Below are positions 1 through 9,096 of a DNA stretch of 64,000 nt, in pieces. The number at the start of each line of letters is the position of its first letter. The first letter of the stretch is position 1. This DNA comes from Xanthomarina spongicola. Lineage in GTDB: Bacteria > Bacteroidota > Bacteroidia > Flavobacteriales > Flavobacteriaceae. The notes under the pieces are model-generated. The model saw nothing but the letters and a program-made list of their open reading frames with translations. It searched no databases and was not told the origin of the DNA. The position numbers and the translations under genes are program-made. Location: contig NZ_QGGP01000002.1 in the NCBI RefSeq assembly GCF_003148645.1, positions 105,285-169,284 of the forward strand. Direction: 5' to 3'.

Positions 1-1428
1 AATATCACTCATTTTAAACTGACAAGGATGTTCGTAACCAGCAGCATGAGTAATTTCTACTAATTCTTTTCTAAACGTTTTAAAATATTGGGCTAGGCGT
101 TCAGATTTTAAAGTTGGATCAATACCATTTTGTAACCATTTGCTTTGGGTAGCAATACCACTAGGACAACGATTGGTATGACAAACTTGTGCCTGTATGC
201 ATCCAATACTCATCATGGCTTCACGGGCTACATTAATACAATCGGCTCCCATGGCAAAGGCCATTGCAGCTTTTGCTGGAAAACCTAGTTTTCCACTACC
301 AATAAATACAATTCGCTCGCACAAATCTCTTTCTTTAAACATTTTGTACAAATCGCTAAAACCATATACCCAAGGTAATGAAACATGGTCTGCAAAACTT
401 GGTGGAGCGGCTCCAGTACCACCTTCGCCACCATCTACTGTTATAAAATCTGGTCCTTTTCCAGTTTTTTGCATAATGGCTGCTAACTCTTTCCATTGAT
501 CTAATTTTCCAATGGCTGCTTTAATACCAACTGGTAGTCCAGTCTTTTCAGCTATGTCTTCAATAAAATCAACTAATTCTTGAACATTGGAGAAAGCAGA
601 ATGGTTAGGAGGTGAAAGCACATCTTTTCCTAAAGGAACATGGCGAATATTTGAAATTTCTTGAGTTATTTTAGCTGCAGGTAAAACACCACCTTTTCCT
701 GGTTTAGCTCCTTGAGAAAGCTTTACTTCAATAGCTTTTATAAAAGGATTTTTATTTACTAAATCTATTAACTTTTCCATCGAAAAATTACCATCGTCAC
801 CTCTTACTCCAAAATAACCTGTTCCAAAATGAAAAATAACATCTCCTCCATTGCTGTGATAAGGAGATAAGCCACCTTCACCTGTATTATGATATGCTCC
901 AGCTATTTTTACACCTTTGTTCATCGATTCTACTGCTCTGGCTGAAAGAGAGCCAAAACTCATAGCAGATACATTTATTACAGAAGCTGGACGATAAGGT
1001 TTTTTTCGTTGGTTGTAGGCTCCTATAACTTTTGCGCAAGGCAGGAACGTTTTATCAATGCTATTTGGGTGGTTTTCATCAATCTTATAAGGCATCATAG
1101 CATTGTTTATAAAAATATGCTGATGCGAATAAATGTCTCTATCTGTGCCAAATCCTTCGTAATTATTTTCTTTTTTTGCCGAAGCATAAATCCAACTACG
1201 TTCTATTCTATTAAAAGGAAGTTCTTCTCTATTGTTAGCCACAAAATATTGACGAATTTCTGGACCAATATTTTCCATTAAATACCTTAAATGGCCAATA
1301 ATTGGAAAATTATGACTAATAGTATGTTTTTTTTGGATAAATACATCGCGAATTGCAACCAATACTAAACCTATTAGAATCCATTGCCACCAACTAATAT
1401 CGCCTAGAAAATTTAAAACTGAACTCAT
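1..1428 (-). CDS. FMN-binding glutamate synthase family protein (3' end outside window)
   Basis: Read by hand on the minus strand from an ATG at 1428; 476 codons stay open to the window edge, so the C-terminus is missing. Residues 12-30 form one hydrophobic membrane segment. The rest matches the FMN/glutamate-synthase (GltB domain 2) barrel: SAMSFGSLS near the start of the barrel, NTGEGG, KLSQGAKPGKGG, and DGGEGGTGAAP for flavin and substrate binding. Cysteines near residues 410-421 are spaced C-x5-C-x4-C (CIQAQVCHTNRC), the pattern of the GltB 3Fe-4S cluster. It lacks the glutaminase domain of full GltB, as is usual for this stand-alone membrane-anchored family, whose physiological reaction is not well established. 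It is divergent from the next gene with 64 bp between them. The family is certain; the function is less so. Confidence 0.88.
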   Translation of the reverse strand, partial: MSSVLNFLGDISWWQWILIGLVLVAIRDVFIQKKHTISHNFPIIGHLRYLMENIGPEIRQYFVANNREELPFNRIERSWIYASAKKENNYEGFGTDRDIYSHQHIFINNAMMPYKIDENHPNSIDKTFLPCAKVIGAYNQRKKPYRPASVINVSAMSFGSLSARAVESMNKGVKIAGAYHNTGEGGLSPYHSNGGDVIFHFGTGYFGVRGDDGNFSMEKLIDLVNKNPFIKAIEVKLSQGAKPGKGGVLPAAKITQEISNIRHVPLGKDVLSPPNHSAFSNVQELVDFIEDIAEKTGLPVGIKAAIGKLDQWKELAAIMQKTGKGPDFITVDGGEGGTGAAPPSFADHVSLPWVYGFSDLYKMFKERDLCERIVFIGSGKLGFPAKAAMAFAMGADCINVAREAMMSIGCIQAQVCHTNRCPSGIATQSKWLQNGIDPTLKSERLAQYFKTFRKELVEITHAAGYEHPCQFKMSDI

Positions 1429-1492
1429 AATTCATAATAATTTTGAGTAAATATATTTAAAATAAACTTGAAAAAATGGATATCTTTATGAA

Positions 1493-3052
1493 ATGGGCAA
1501 GCAAAAAAGTAATTGGTTAAAATTTTTTGGAATTATTGCAATTATTCTTGTTTTAGTTGTTTTTATAGCACAGTATGTGATAAAATCTAAGATTGAAAGG
1601 GTGTTGTCTACCAATTTACCAGAAACAATAAATGTAACTTACAGCGACTTACATTTAAGCATTTTAAAAGGAAAAATAGAGGTAGAAGATATTAAACTTA
1701 CCAATTTTGGAAAAACAATAAAAAAACCAAATGCACAAATTAACATAGAGCAACTCTCCATTAATGGATTAAGTTACTGGAATTATTTATTGAGTAATTT
1801 GATTCAGATAGATGAGATTTACTTGAAGAATCCTAATATTTCCTATTATCACAACCCATTGATTCCAAATGAAGAATATCTAACTTCTAATAAGAAATCT
1901 ATAAGTAAACAGATCCAAATTAAAGAAATTAATATTGATAAAGGTCATGTATTAGTGATGGATTCTGAAACAGATTCATTAAAGTTCCAAACAGAAAACA
2001 TCTATTTAAAGCTAGAAAAAATAGTTTTTAATCAAGAAACTCAAACACGTAAGATTCCTTTTGATTATGATAATTATCAGATAAATTTTGATTCGTTTTT
2101 TGGACAGTTAGGAGACTATGAATGCCTAACTGTTAAACATGGGAAATTAACCAAAGATGCAACAGAACTAACAAGTTTAAGACTTTATACAAAATATACT
2201 AAAGAAAAATTATCTAGAATTATTCCTTTTGAGCGAGACCATTTTAATTTACGAATAGATTCTGTACAAGTAGAAAAACCACATTTTGGAATTATAGAGG
2301 ATTCCATTTGGCAGTTTTCTAGTAATAAAGTAGCGTTTTTTAAACCAGATTTTAATGTGTATCGAGATAAATTGGTAGCAGACGATAAACGTATAAAACC
2401 TCTTTACAGCAAGATGCTTCGTAATTTAAAAATGGATTTAACCATAGATAACGTATTAATTCATGATGGAGATATTATTTATTCTGAAAGAGTAAAGGTT
2501 AATAGAAAAGCAGGTGAAATTACTTTCTCTAAGTTTAATGCAGACATTAAAAATGTAAGTAACACTTATCAATCACCTACCAAAACAACCCTAAATTTTG
2601 ACATGTTATTTATGAAACATGCACCACTTGAAGTGGTTTGGTCTTTTGATGTTAATAATTTATCAGATTTGTTTGAATTTCAAGCAGAAATCGGACTGCT
2701 TCAAGCAAGATATTTAAACACTTTTACGGAACCTAATTTAAATGCACGATTAGAAGGTGAATTAGATAAAACTTATTTTACAATTTCAGGTACTGATGAT
2801 ACTTCGACTATAGATTTTAAAGTGAGATATAAAGACTTTGATGTCACTGCCTTGAAAGACAATGGTAAAGACAAAAATAAATTCCTAACAGATGTTGCAA
2901 AATTATTTGTTAATAAAAGCAGTCAATCTAAAAAGCATCCCTTTAAAGAAGCTGTAAAACACAATATTGAACGCAATAAAACAAAATCTGCATTTAATTT
3001 TATTTGGATAAGCGCACGTGCTGGATTATTAAAAACTATGACAGTAGAATAA
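1493..3052 (+). CDS. AsmA/DUF748-like single-pass membrane protein, hypothetical
   Basis: 519 residues. One N-terminal membrane segment (about residues 10-30, rich in Ile/Leu/Val) is followed by a long, mostly beta-predicted extracytoplasmic region. The stretch just after the membrane anchor (SDLHLSILKGKIEVEDIKL) has the look of AsmA/DUF748-type proteins, which form long beta grooves in the envelope and are linked to lipid or outer-membrane homeostasis. No catalytic motif is visible. It lies upstream of the helicase gene with a 100 bp gap, so co-transcription is possible but not shown. Family assignment is by general pattern only and could be wrong; presence of a real gene is clear from length and composition. 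Confidence 0.72.
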   Translation: MGKQKSNWLKFFGIIAIILVLVVFIAQYVIKSKIERVLSTNLPETINVTYSDLHLSILKGKIEVEDIKLTNFGKTIKKPNAQINIEQLSINGLSYWNYLLSNLIQIDEIYLKNPNISYYHNPLIPNEEYLTSNKKSISKQIQIKEINIDKGHVLVMDSETDSLKFQTENIYLKLEKIVFNQETQTRKIPFDYDNYQINFDSFFGQLGDYECLTVKHGKLTKDATELTSLRLYTKYTKEKLSRIIPFERDHFNLRIDSVQVEKPHFGIIEDSIWQFSSNKVAFFKPDFNVYRDKLVADDKRIKPLYSKMLRNLKMDLTIDNVLIHDGDIIYSERVKVNRKAGEITFSKFNADIKNVSNTYQSPTKTTLNFDMLFMKHAPLEVVWSFDVNNLSDLFEFQAEIGLLQARYLNTFTEPNLNARLEGELDKTYFTISGTDDTSTIDFKVRYKDFDVTALKDNGKDKNKFLTDVAKLFVNKSSQSKKHPFKEAVKHNIERNKTKSAFNFIWISARAGLLKTMTVE

Positions 3053-3152
3053 TTAGTCTCTAAGCAAGTTTTAAATTGTTTATAATTATTCATAATTCTA
3101 GCCCTTAAAAAGACTTACAATAGTTATTTTTAGCTTTTAAAATGAAAGAGAT

Positions 3153-5513
3153 TTGGAGAAGTATTTAAGTCAGTTAAACGACGCACAGTTAGCACCAACT
3201 TTACAAAAAGATGGTCCTATGATAGTAATAGCAGGAGCAGGTTCTGGGAAAACAAGAGTGTTAACCTATAGAATTGCTTATTTAATGAGTCAAGGAGTCG
3301 ATGCGTTTAATATTCTGGCATTAACATTCACCAATAAAGCAGCTCGGGAAATGAAAGAGCGTATTGCAACTATTGTTGGTACGAGTGAAGCTAAAAATTT
3401 GTGGATGGGAACCTTTCACTCCGTTTTTGCTAAAATATTGCGTTTTGAAGCAGATAGACTAGGTTATCCAAGTAATTTTACCATTTATGATACTCAGGAT
3501 TCCGACAGATTAATAGCATCTATTATCAAAGAGATGAATCTGGACAAGGATCTCTATAAATACAAACAGATTCGTTCCAGAATTTCATCTTATAAAAATA
3601 GCCTAATTACAGTAAAGGCCTATTTTCAAAATCCAGAACTTATTGAAGCAGATGCCATGGCTAGGCGTCCAAAAATGGGTGAAATTTATAAAAACTATGT
3701 AGATAGATGTTTCAAGGCAGGAGTCATGGATTTCGACGATTTGTTATTGAAAACCAACGAACTACTAACACGTTTCCCAGATGTTTTAGCCAAGTACCAA
3801 GATAAATTTCGATATATTTTGGTAGATGAGTATCAAGATACAAACCATAGTCAGTATTTAATTGTTAGAGCTCTTTCAGATCGTTTTCAAAATATTTGTG
3901 TGGTTGGAGACGATGCACAAAGTATATATGCCTTTCGTGGTGCGAACATTAATAATATTTTAAATTTTCAGAAGGATTATGATGATGTGAAACTCTTCAG
4001 GTTAGAGCAAAATTATCGTTCTACAAAAAACATTGTCAATGCAGCCAACTCAATCATTGATAAAAACCAAACCAAACTTGATAAGGTAGTTTGGACTGCA
4101 AACGATGAAGGTGCAAAAATAAAAGTGAACCGTTCTTTAACAGATGGAGACGAAGGCAGATTTGTAGCTAGTTCCATTTTCGAAAACAAAATGCAAAATC
4201 AATTAATGAATAGCGATTTTGCTGTGTTATATAGAACCAACGCACAATCTCGTGCTATTGAAGATGCTTTACGAAAACGAGATATTCCTTATAGAATTTA
4301 TGGAGGATTATCTTTCTATCAACGAAAGGAAATTAAGGATGTCTTGTCTTATTTACGTTTAATAATAAATCCGGCTGACGAAGAAGCGTTAAAACGTGTT
4401 ATTAATTATCCAGCAAGAGGAATTGGTCAAACAACTCTTGATAGGTTAATTGTAGCTGCAAATGGCTATAATAGATCAATTTTTGAAGTTCTTCAGAATA
4501 TCGATAAAATAGACATTAACATTAATTCTGGAACTAAAAATAAACTAAAAGACTTTGTAACCTTAATTGAAAGTTTCCAAGTATTAAACCAAACAGCGAA
4601 TGCCTTTGAATTAGCTGAACATGTAACAAAAGCGAGTGGTTTAATTCGTGAGTTTAATAAGGATGGTACACCTGAAGGTGTTGCCAGAATGGAAAATATT
4701 GAAGAGCTCTTAAATGGGATGAAGGATTTTGTTGAAGGACAAAAAGAAATTGTTGATGCCACTGCGACTTTAGCTGAATTTTTGGAAGATGTGGCTCTTG
4801 CAACCGACTTAGATGCTGATAAAGGAGATGCAGACCATGTGGCTTTAATGACCATTCATTTAGCGAAAGGCTTAGAATTTCCGTATGTGTATATAGTTGG
4901 TTTGGAAGAAGATTTATTTCCAAGTGCTATGAGCATGAATACAAGAAGTGAGCTAGAGGAGGAGAGACGTTTGTTTTATGTAGCATTAACAAGAGCCGAA
5001 AAGCAAGCCTATTTAACATATGCATTATCACGTTATCGTTGGGGGAAATTAATCGATTCTGATCCAAGTCGTTTTATTGAAGAAATTGACGAAGAATATC
5101 TGGATATTATTACACCTATCGAAGAACGACGATTTAATCCTATGTTAGACCCAGATATTTTTGGAGACGATATTCCAGAAACTAGAAGAGTAGCAGACGC
5201 AAATAAAATCCGATTTAAAAAACCTGTTCAGCCATCTTATAAGAAAAAGCTATCTTCAAAAGAAAGAGCATCTGAAAAAATAACTATAACTACACCAAAA
5301 AACCTGAAGCCAGTTAGCGAAACAGGTGGTAAAGCAAATTTATTTGATAGTAAATTAGCAGTAGGAAATTTAGTGGAACATTTACGTTTTGGTAAAGGTG
5401 AAGTTTTAAAGATAGAAGGTGCAGGAAGTGATACCAAAGCCGAAATAAAATTTGATAAGGGTGGTGTTAAAAAATTATTACTTCGTTTTGCGAAATTGGA
5501 AATTATTGGTTAA
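3153..5513 (+). CDS. pcrA/uvrD: ATP-dependent DNA helicase PcrA/UvrD (superfamily 1A)
   Basis: 786 residues, full length for PcrA. It unwinds DNA 3' to 5' in nucleotide-excision and replication-associated repair. Visible motifs in order: Walker A AGAGSGKT (about 27-34), LTFTNKAAREM (Ia), VDEYQDTN (II, DExx), GDDAQSIYAFRGA (III), EQNYRS (IV), TIHLAKGLEFP (V) and VALTRAEKQ (VI). The last 50 residues (AVGNLVEHLRFGKGEVLKIE) form the Tudor-like C-terminal domain that in PcrA contacts RNA polymerase. The start is a TTG at 3153; the nearby ATG at 3142 is in another frame and reads only nine codons. The gene ends 4 bp from the convergent esterase gene. Confidence 0.97.
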   Translation: MEKYLSQLNDAQLAPTLQKDGPMIVIAGAGSGKTRVLTYRIAYLMSQGVDAFNILALTFTNKAAREMKERIATIVGTSEAKNLWMGTFHSVFAKILRFEADRLGYPSNFTIYDTQDSDRLIASIIKEMNLDKDLYKYKQIRSRISSYKNSLITVKAYFQNPELIEADAMARRPKMGEIYKNYVDRCFKAGVMDFDDLLLKTNELLTRFPDVLAKYQDKFRYILVDEYQDTNHSQYLIVRALSDRFQNICVVGDDAQSIYAFRGANINNILNFQKDYDDVKLFRLEQNYRSTKNIVNAANSIIDKNQTKLDKVVWTANDEGAKIKVNRSLTDGDEGRFVASSIFENKMQNQLMNSDFAVLYRTNAQSRAIEDALRKRDIPYRIYGGLSFYQRKEIKDVLSYLRLIINPADEEALKRVINYPARGIGQTTLDRLIVAANGYNRSIFEVLQNIDKIDININSGTKNKLKDFVTLIESFQVLNQTANAFELAEHVTKASGLIREFNKDGTPEGVARMENIEELLNGMKDFVEGQKEIVDATATLAEFLEDVALATDLDADKGDADHVALMTIHLAKGLEFPYVYIVGLEEDLFPSAMSMNTRSELEEERRLFYVALTRAEKQAYLTYALSRYRWGKLIDSDPSRFIEEIDEEYLDIITPIEERRFNPMLDPDIFGDDIPETRRVADANKIRFKKPVQPSYKKKLSSKERASEKITITTPKNLKPVSETGGKANLFDSKLAVGNLVEHLRFGKGEVLKIEGAGSDTKAEIKFDKGGVKKLLLRFAKLEIIG

Positions 5514-5517
5514 AAAC

Positions 5518-6393
5518 TTAATCGAAATGCGCTTCAATAAAAGCTTTTAGCTTGAAGCTTGTGTCTAGTAAATCCAGCCCAATCCAGCCATGACCAGCAT
5601 TAGGATATAAAGTAAACTCATGAGTTACACCTAAATCTTGTAGTTTATCTCTCATGGCAGTTCCTTGAGTTGTTGGCACCAATGGATCCAAACCACCATA
5701 AAACAATATTGTAGGAGGAGCAGATGCAGTAACTCTATGATACGGACTTACTTCTTCAAGGTATTCTGTAGTAGCATCTAAACCATATAAATCTAATAAA
5801 ATCTGTAACTCTGGATTTGTATTATTCAAATAAGCAGGATCGGTAAAATTGGTTGGGCCAACAATACTGCAAACCATATCAATATTATTATTCACATCAA
5901 ATGCATAACTCCATAATAGGGACAAATGTGCACCAGCACTTACTCCTATAAACGCAAAATCATCATCAATTACATAGTAATCCTGTTTTGTTTTTAAATG
6001 ATTAATGATTGAAGTAATATCGTTTATTTGCATAGGATAAGGTTGATTATTCTCATCAGCAAGTCTATAATTAATGTTTACTATTCCCATATTAGGGAAT
6101 TCGCTTCGTAAAAAGTCTTTAAAACCATTCATGTCATTTTTATCACCAGCAGACCAACCTCCACCATGTACCAGAATCATGACTTCTGTTTCTAATGTTC
6201 TATTTGCTGGTAAATATATATCGAATACTTGATCGCTATTATTACCATAAGGCACGTTAAGTTCTTGGTAATATTCAAGTGGATTTAAGTTGTTGTCAGG
6301 ATTATTTGTTCCATTTTCAGTATCATCAGAAGAACATGAAACTAAAGAGATAATAAGAAATAATAGAAATAAGTAGTTTTTAATAACCTTCAT
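5518..6393 (-). CDS. Secreted lipoprotein alpha/beta hydrolase (esterase/lipase)
   Basis: 291 residues. The N-terminus is a lipoprotein signal (LFLIISLVSC) followed by a Ser/Asp/Asn-rich tether, so the protein is probably anchored to a membrane on the extracytoplasmic side. The body is an alpha/beta hydrolase of the BD-FAE / carboxylesterase type: oxyanion-hole motif HGGGWSAG, nucleophile elbow GVSAG, acid in GGLDPLVP and catalytic His in NAGHGW, so all three triad residues are present. The natural substrate cannot be read from sequence; related enzymes cleave acetyl, feruloyl or short-chain esters. It converges on the helicase gene with a 4 bp gap. Confidence 0.9.
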   Translation of the reverse strand: MKVIKNYLFLLFLIISLVSCSSDDTENGTNNPDNNLNPLEYYQELNVPYGNNSDQVFDIYLPANRTLETEVMILVHGGGWSAGDKNDMNGFKDFLRSEFPNMGIVNINYRLADENNQPYPMQINDITSIINHLKTKQDYYVIDDDFAFIGVSAGAHLSLLWSYAFDVNNNIDMVCSIVGPTNFTDPAYLNNTNPELQILLDLYGLDATTEYLEEVSPYHRVTASAPPTILFYGGLDPLVPTTQGTAMRDKLQDLGVTHEFTLYPNAGHGWIGLDLLDTSFKLKAFIEAHFD

Positions 6394-6447
6394 AAAAGAT
6401 ATAATTAATTACTTTGCATAAGTTAACGAATTTTTGAGACATATAGT

Positions 6448-7068
6448 ATGGCTGAGTTTATTAAAATATATGAAGAGAACCCGAATCCTAAAGAGATAGC
6501 GAAGGTTGTAAAGGTATTAAAAGCAGGAGGATTGATAATTTATCCAACAGATACAGTTTATGGATTAGGATGCGATATCAATAATTTAAAGGCTTTAGAG
6601 CGTGTTGCTAGGATTAAGAATGTGAAATTAGAAAAATCTAATTTTTCATTTATATGTGAAGATTTAAGTAATTTAAGCGATTATGTAAAGCAAATAGATA
6701 CATCTACTTTTAAAATCTTAAAAAGAGCACTTCCAGGTCCATACACGTTTATTCTTCCAGGAGCTAAGTCCTTACCACATCCATTTAAAAAGAAAAAAAC
6801 AGTTGGTATTCGTGTGCCAGATAATAAAATAGCCATTGAAATTGTTAAACAATTAGGCAATCCTATTATTTCTACATCTATTCATGATGAAGATGAAGTA
6901 TTAGAATATACTACAGATCCAGAACTTATTTATGAAAAATGGAAAGACAAAGTAGAATTAGTTATTGATGCTGGTTATGGAGATAATCACGCTTCTACTG
7001 TTATAGATTTATCTGAAACTGAACCAATTATTGTAAGGGAAGGCAAAGGAAGTTTAGAGATATTTTAA
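6448..7068 (+). CDS. yciO: YrdC/Sua5-domain protein, YciO-type (L-threonylcarbamoyladenylate synthase family)
   Basis: 206 residues, the same length as E. coli YciO and alignable over its full length from memory: IIYPTDTVYGLGCDI, GPYTFILPGA, VGIRVPDN, ISTSIHDEDE and the C-terminal TTVIDLxxxxPIIVREG pattern (here STVIDLSETEPIIVREG). The family makes threonylcarbamoyl-AMP from threonine, bicarbonate and ATP for t6A modification of ANN-decoding tRNAs. The position that is TSAN in TsaC reads STSI, as in YciO. Whether this copy supplies all t6A synthesis or has a side role depends on whether another TsaC exists in the genome. Divergent from the esterase gene; followed by a shared bidirectional terminator. 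Confidence 0.9.
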   Translation: MAEFIKIYEENPNPKEIAKVVKVLKAGGLIIYPTDTVYGLGCDINNLKALERVARIKNVKLEKSNFSFICEDLSNLSDYVKQIDTSTFKILKRALPGPYTFILPGAKSLPHPFKKKKTVGIRVPDNKIAIEIVKQLGNPIISTSIHDEDEVLEYTTDPELIYEKWKDKVELVIDAGYGDNHASTVIDLSETEPIIVREGKGSLEIF

Positions 7069-7098
7069 TTAGAAATAAGATAAAATAAAAAAACATAA

Positions 7099-7129
7099 AA
7101 AAAGCTCAATCTATTAGATTGAGCTTTTT
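7099..7129. terminator. Bidirectional rho-independent terminator
   Basis: Perfect inverted repeat AAAAAGCTCAATC / GATTGAGCTTTTT around a 5-base loop, A-rich on the left and T-rich on the right. It lies between the convergent YciO-type gene and the OmpA-like gene and can serve both strands. Confidence 0.88.
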
Positions 7130-7150
7130 CATATTTATAAATTTTGATTA

Positions 7151-8011
7151 CTATTTACCGTCAGCAGCAAGGTTTTTCATTTCCTTGTCAATCATGTCGT
7201 AGAATTCATCAATTTTTGGAAGTACAATAATTCTAGTACGTCTGTTTTTTGCTCTATTTTCAGCAGTGTCATTATCTACTAAAGGTTGGAACTCAGCACG
7301 ACCAGCTGCAATAAGTTGTTTAGGTGCTACACCTAAATCTTCTAATACACGAACTACAGAAGTTGCACGTTTAACACTTAAATCCCAGTTATCAATAAGT
7401 GGTGGTTTGTTGTAAGGAACAGGATCTGTGTGTGCTTCAACCATACATTCAAATGTTGGTTTAGCTTTTACAACTGTTGCCACTTTACCTAAAATCTCTT
7501 TAGCTCTAGTTGATACGTTGTAGCTACCACTTTGGAATAATACTTTATCTGCAATTGAAATAAATACCACACCTTTTTCAACATTCACTTGTATATCTGG
7601 ATCGTTGATTCCTACTTCTTTCTTTAAACTTGTAACAAGCGCCAACATAACACTGTCCTTTTTACTAACAGCATCTTGTAATCGAGAAATTCTTAAATCT
7701 TTTTCTTTTAAGCTTTCAAGAGATTTTTCAACATTACTAGCTCCTTTAGTTGTAAGCATCGTTAAAGATTCATTACTTTGAATTAAGTTTTCATTAGATT
7801 TTTTTAAATCAGCAATACGATCCTCTAAACCTTTTGCACGAGCTTCTGCTGATGCTTTATCTGATAAACAAGAATTTAATTTAACGGTTGCTGTGTTTAA
7901 TAAATCTTGTGTATTTTTTTGTTTTTCTTCTAAAGCAGCATAATCTTTTTTAGATACGCAAGAACCTAGAAGTATTAGGGCAAATGAGCCTAAAATCAAT
8001 ATTTTTTTCAT
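7151..8011 (-). CDS. OmpA-family lipoprotein with coiled coil
   Basis: 286 residues. The lipoprotein signal ends in LLGSC (Cys near residue 18). Residues 25-115 are a heptad-rich coiled coil (repeated Leu/Ala with Glu/Lys/Asp). Residues 150-265 are an OmpA C-terminal peptidoglycan-binding domain: HTDPVP, NWDLSVKRATSVVRVLEDLG, and NRRTRIIV, with the Asp and Arg that bind diaminopimelate. It most likely tethers the outer membrane to the cell wall, with the coiled coil spanning part of the periplasm. Single-gene unit on the minus strand bounded by a terminator downstream. Confidence 0.95.
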   Translation of the reverse strand: MKKILILGSFALILLGSCVSKKDYAALEEKQKNTQDLLNTATVKLNSCLSDKASAEARAKGLEDRIADLKKSNENLIQSNESLTMLTTKGASNVEKSLESLKEKDLRISRLQDAVSKKDSVMLALVTSLKKEVGINDPDIQVNVEKGVVFISIADKVLFQSGSYNVSTRAKEILGKVATVVKAKPTFECMVEAHTDPVPYNKPPLIDNWDLSVKRATSVVRVLEDLGVAPKQLIAAGRAEFQPLVDNDTAENRAKNRRTRIIVLPKIDEFYDMIDKEMKNLAADGK

Positions 8012-8106
8012 AATTGTTTTCAGTTTTTAGATGTTATTAATTAACAAACCAAAATTATATAAAAGTTGAATAGAAAAGATACGTATTAACAAAAATTTTA
8101 ACAATT

Positions 8107-9096
8107 TTATAAACAATTGAAATTCTTGTGTTTACGCATAAAATAATCCCAAATAATAGAGGTTTTATAATAGTAGTTTTTCTTTTTAGAAAATGACGCG
8201 CGTTTTTCTAAAAGTTTTGGCAATTTGGAGTAAAAACTAAAGTGTGCTTTAATAATAGCTATGGTATGTTCAATCTTAAATTCGATTAGAAATTTAACAC
8301 CTGCAATACCATCTAAAATCAGTCTCATTAAGACTAAAAAAAAGATATTACCATTGGCATTTTTAACTAAAGCAAATAGGCTGTTTCTAAAGTTTAAATA
8401 TGTCTTTTTTGGATTTGTGTTTTTAAGTGTGGCTCCACCAACATGATACACACTAGAAGCTCCAACAAAAGTAGTTTTATAATTTTGATTAAACGCTCTC
8501 CAACACAAATCTATTTCTTCCATGTGTGCAAAAAAAGATTCATCGAAACCTCTTAAAGCATTGAAAGCATCTTTTCTAATAAAAAAACAAGCTCCAGATG
8601 CCCAGAAAATGTTAGTTGTATTGTTGTATTGACCAAGATCTTCTTCAATAGTGTTAAATATGCGTCCTCTGCAAAATGGATAACCAAATTTATCTATATA
8701 ACCTCCAGCAGCTCCAGCATATTCAAAATAATTTTTGTTTTTGTAATCTAATATTTTTGGTTGAACAATAGCTGTTTCAGGGTTGTTTTTAAAAGTTTCA
8801 ATTATTGGAGTTAGCCAGTTTTCAGTGACTTCAACATCGCTGTTTAACAAACAATAAATGTCTTCCTCTACCTGTTTTAAAGCATCATTATAACCTTTGG
8901 CATAACCTCCATTTTCTTTATTCTTAATTATTTTAATAGAAGGAAAGTGCTCTTTAACAAAATATACCGAATTATCTGTAGAAGCATTGTCTGCTACATA
9001 AATAGTAGCATTTGGAGAATGAGCCATAACAGAAGGTAAGAACTGTTCTAATAATTCTTTACCGTTCCAATTTAATATAACAACTGCTATTTTCAT
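8107..9096 (-). CDS. Glycosyltransferase family 2 (rhamnosyl/WbbL-like)
   Basis: 329 residues. The GT-A fold starts at once: AVVILNWNGKELL, then VADNASTDNS, ENGGYAKGYNDAL, and LLNSDVEV in place of the DxD metal site. The later FFAHMEEIDLCWRAF is the typical catalytic-base segment of WbbL/rhamnosyltransferase-like members. The C-terminal third is basic and moderately hydrophobic, suggesting loose membrane association. The start codon overlaps the stop of the upstream nuclease-like gene by 4 bp (ATGA), so the two are translationally coupled. Sugar donor and acceptor cannot be deduced. Confidence 0.94.
   Translation of the reverse strand: MKIAVVILNWNGKELLEQFLPSVMAHSPNATIYVADNASTDNSVYFVKEHFPSIKIIKNKENGGYAKGYNDALKQVEEDIYCLLNSDVEVTENWLTPIIETFKNNPETAIVQPKILDYKNKNYFEYAGAAGGYIDKFGYPFCRGRIFNTIEEDLGQYNNTTNIFWASGACFFIRKDAFNALRGFDESFFAHMEEIDLCWRAFNQNYKTTFVGASSVYHVGGATLKNTNPKKTYLNFRNSLFALVKNANGNIFFLVLMRLILDGIAGVKFLIEFKIEHTIAIIKAHFSFYSKLPKLLEKRASFSKKKNYYYKTSIIWDYFMRKHKNFNCL

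Noticed and set aside
197..499. Plus-strand 100-residue frame near the left edge
   Set aside because: Antisense to the conserved 3Fe-4S and flavin-binding part of the glutamate-synthase-like gene.
4493..4923. Minus-strand open frames of 89-120 residues inside the helicase gene
   Set aside because: They lie wholly within pcrA, have low-complexity Ser/Leu-rich translations and no family pattern; they mirror the codons of the real gene.
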